6,576 bases of DNA from Thiotrichaceae bacterium (GTDB lineage Bacteria; Pseudomonadota; Gammaproteobacteria; Thiotrichales; Thiotrichaceae). Positions 5,947-6,576 of the stretch are shown here, in pieces (positions within the stretch are counted from its first letter, which is position 1; the number at the start of each line of letters is the position of its first letter). The notes beneath the pieces were generated by a model that made no database searches, was not told the origin of the DNA, and was given only the letters and a program-made list of their open reading frames with translations. The position numbers and the translations under genes are program-made. The stretch lies in assembly GCA_027008665.1 (NCBI GenBank), contig JALVEA010000483.1, positions 1 through 6,576 of the forward strand, written 5' to 3'.

Positions 5947-6576
5947 TCAAGAGCGAAATAAACGTGAATATTGTGTTTCATGTTGTGCGCTAAGAATGGC
6001 GAGCATGGGTAAGGATGCGCCAATCTCAGCGGTGCTAATGCTTAAACCATTGGCAATAATATCGGGAATAAGCGTCAGGGTTTTTGAAAGGATTTTTTGT
6101 CCATCGGTTTGTCCTAAAGGCACGAGTTTAATAGCAGCGGCTATTTGATTGTCTAACCACGCCCATAGATAGCCCGTACACGCATCTTGACGGCTAATAT
6201 CCCATCTGACGGCGGCTAAAGTGAATAAGGTTAAAAAACTGGTGTTAGACTTTTTCTTCCAGACTTTTGCTTCTTTAATGCCTAAGTCAAATAATAAGCG
6301 AGCCAATGCAATACCGAGTTGATGGTCTTCATTACGCAGTTCTTTTGTTTCACGCTGTGCGCGTAGATATTGATTCCAATAATCCACTTGGTAAAGATCA
6401 TTATCCGACCATGCTTGATATAAACGCGATAATAGCGGTATATCGGTTGCTTGTAAGCTATAGCGTAAACTATCGGCTAGGTAATTTTGCATTGTATTAG
6501 CGTCTATTATTAGCCCTGTTTCTATTGCCGACTCTAAGCCTTGTGAGTAAGCAAATGCACCCACAGGAAGCGTGGG
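5947..6576 (-). CDS. ureF: Urease accessory protein UreF, 5' partial
   Basis: UreF is an all-helical protein that bridges the urease-UreD/UreH complex to UreG and gates nickel insertion. The frame runs off the right edge. Read from the edge it begins PTLPVGAFAYSQGLE, the conserved UreF start region, so only about 10-20 N-terminal residues are missing. The in-frame GTG at 6562-6564 encodes the V of LPVGAF and is not the start. The C-terminus has the conserved QHETQYSRLFRS ending. About 209 residues are visible, with no frameshift or internal stop. The rest of the operon, presumably ureE and the structural genes ureABC, should lie beyond 6576; this is expectation from usual gene order, not seen here. 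Confidence 0.96.
   Translation of the reverse strand, partial: PTLPVGAFAYSQGLESAIETGLIIDANTMQNYLADSLRYSLQATDIPLLSRLYQAWSDNDLYQVDYWNQYLRAQRETKELRNEDHQLGIALARLLFDLGIKEAKVWKKKSNTSFLTLFTLAAVRWDISRQDACTGYLWAWLDNQIAAAIKLVPLGQTDGQKILSKTLTLIPDIIANGLSISTAEIGASLPMLAILSAQHETQYSRLFRS

Noticed and set aside
6306..6500. Plus-strand 64-codon frame
   Set aside because: It is antisense to the strongly conserved ureF; no ribosome site and no family features.

Overview
This is an AT-rich window from a Gram-negative bacterium, most likely a gammaproteobacterium. The evidence is an RstA/RstB-type two-component pair, a MipA/OmpV-family outer-membrane protein ending in Phe, a UreF-UreG pair, a REP-like doublet and the tail of a Y1 (IS200-like/RAYT-like) transposase-related protein. 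I cannot name a genus from this sequence.

Layout, left to right. Positions 1-228 (+) hold the C-terminal tail of a Y1-transposase-like protein that enters from outside the window. Positions 229-560 have no gene I recognise but contain nine copies of a CCTAAATTATT-type unit (451-558), ending two bases before the stop codon of the next gene. Positions 561-1625 (-) encode a secreted HAD-type APP1-like phosphatase (DUF2183). Positions 1654-1839 (+) may encode a small single-span membrane protein. Positions 1836-2621 (-) encode a MipA/OmpV-family outer-membrane protein. The intergenic stretch 2622-2928 holds a helically phased set of TGT half-sites next to the mipA-like start and a head-to-head REP-like doublet (2741-2815). 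Positions 2929-3669 (+) and 3662-5302 (+) encode a response regulator and a histidine kinase as an overlapping operon. Converging on them, 5321-5938 (-) is ureG and 5947-6576 (-) is ureF, whose first residues lie outside the window.

How the genes may work together: the RstA/RstB-like pair is divergent from the mipA-like gene. The phased TGT motifs in front of that gene resemble direct-repeat half-sites of OmpR-family regulators. My working model is a local envelope-sensing circuit in which the kinase, with an unusually large periplasmic domain, drives the regulator to control the outer-membrane protein. The APP1-like phosphatase is also exported and may belong to the same envelope theme, but nothing directly ties it in. 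ureF and ureG are the end of a urease maturation operon (GTP-dependent nickel delivery) and look unrelated to the rest.

I see no convincing new multi-gene system here. The items most worth checking are the phased operator-like array, the REP doublet together with the Y1 transposase-like tail, and the phased A-tract tandem repeat.
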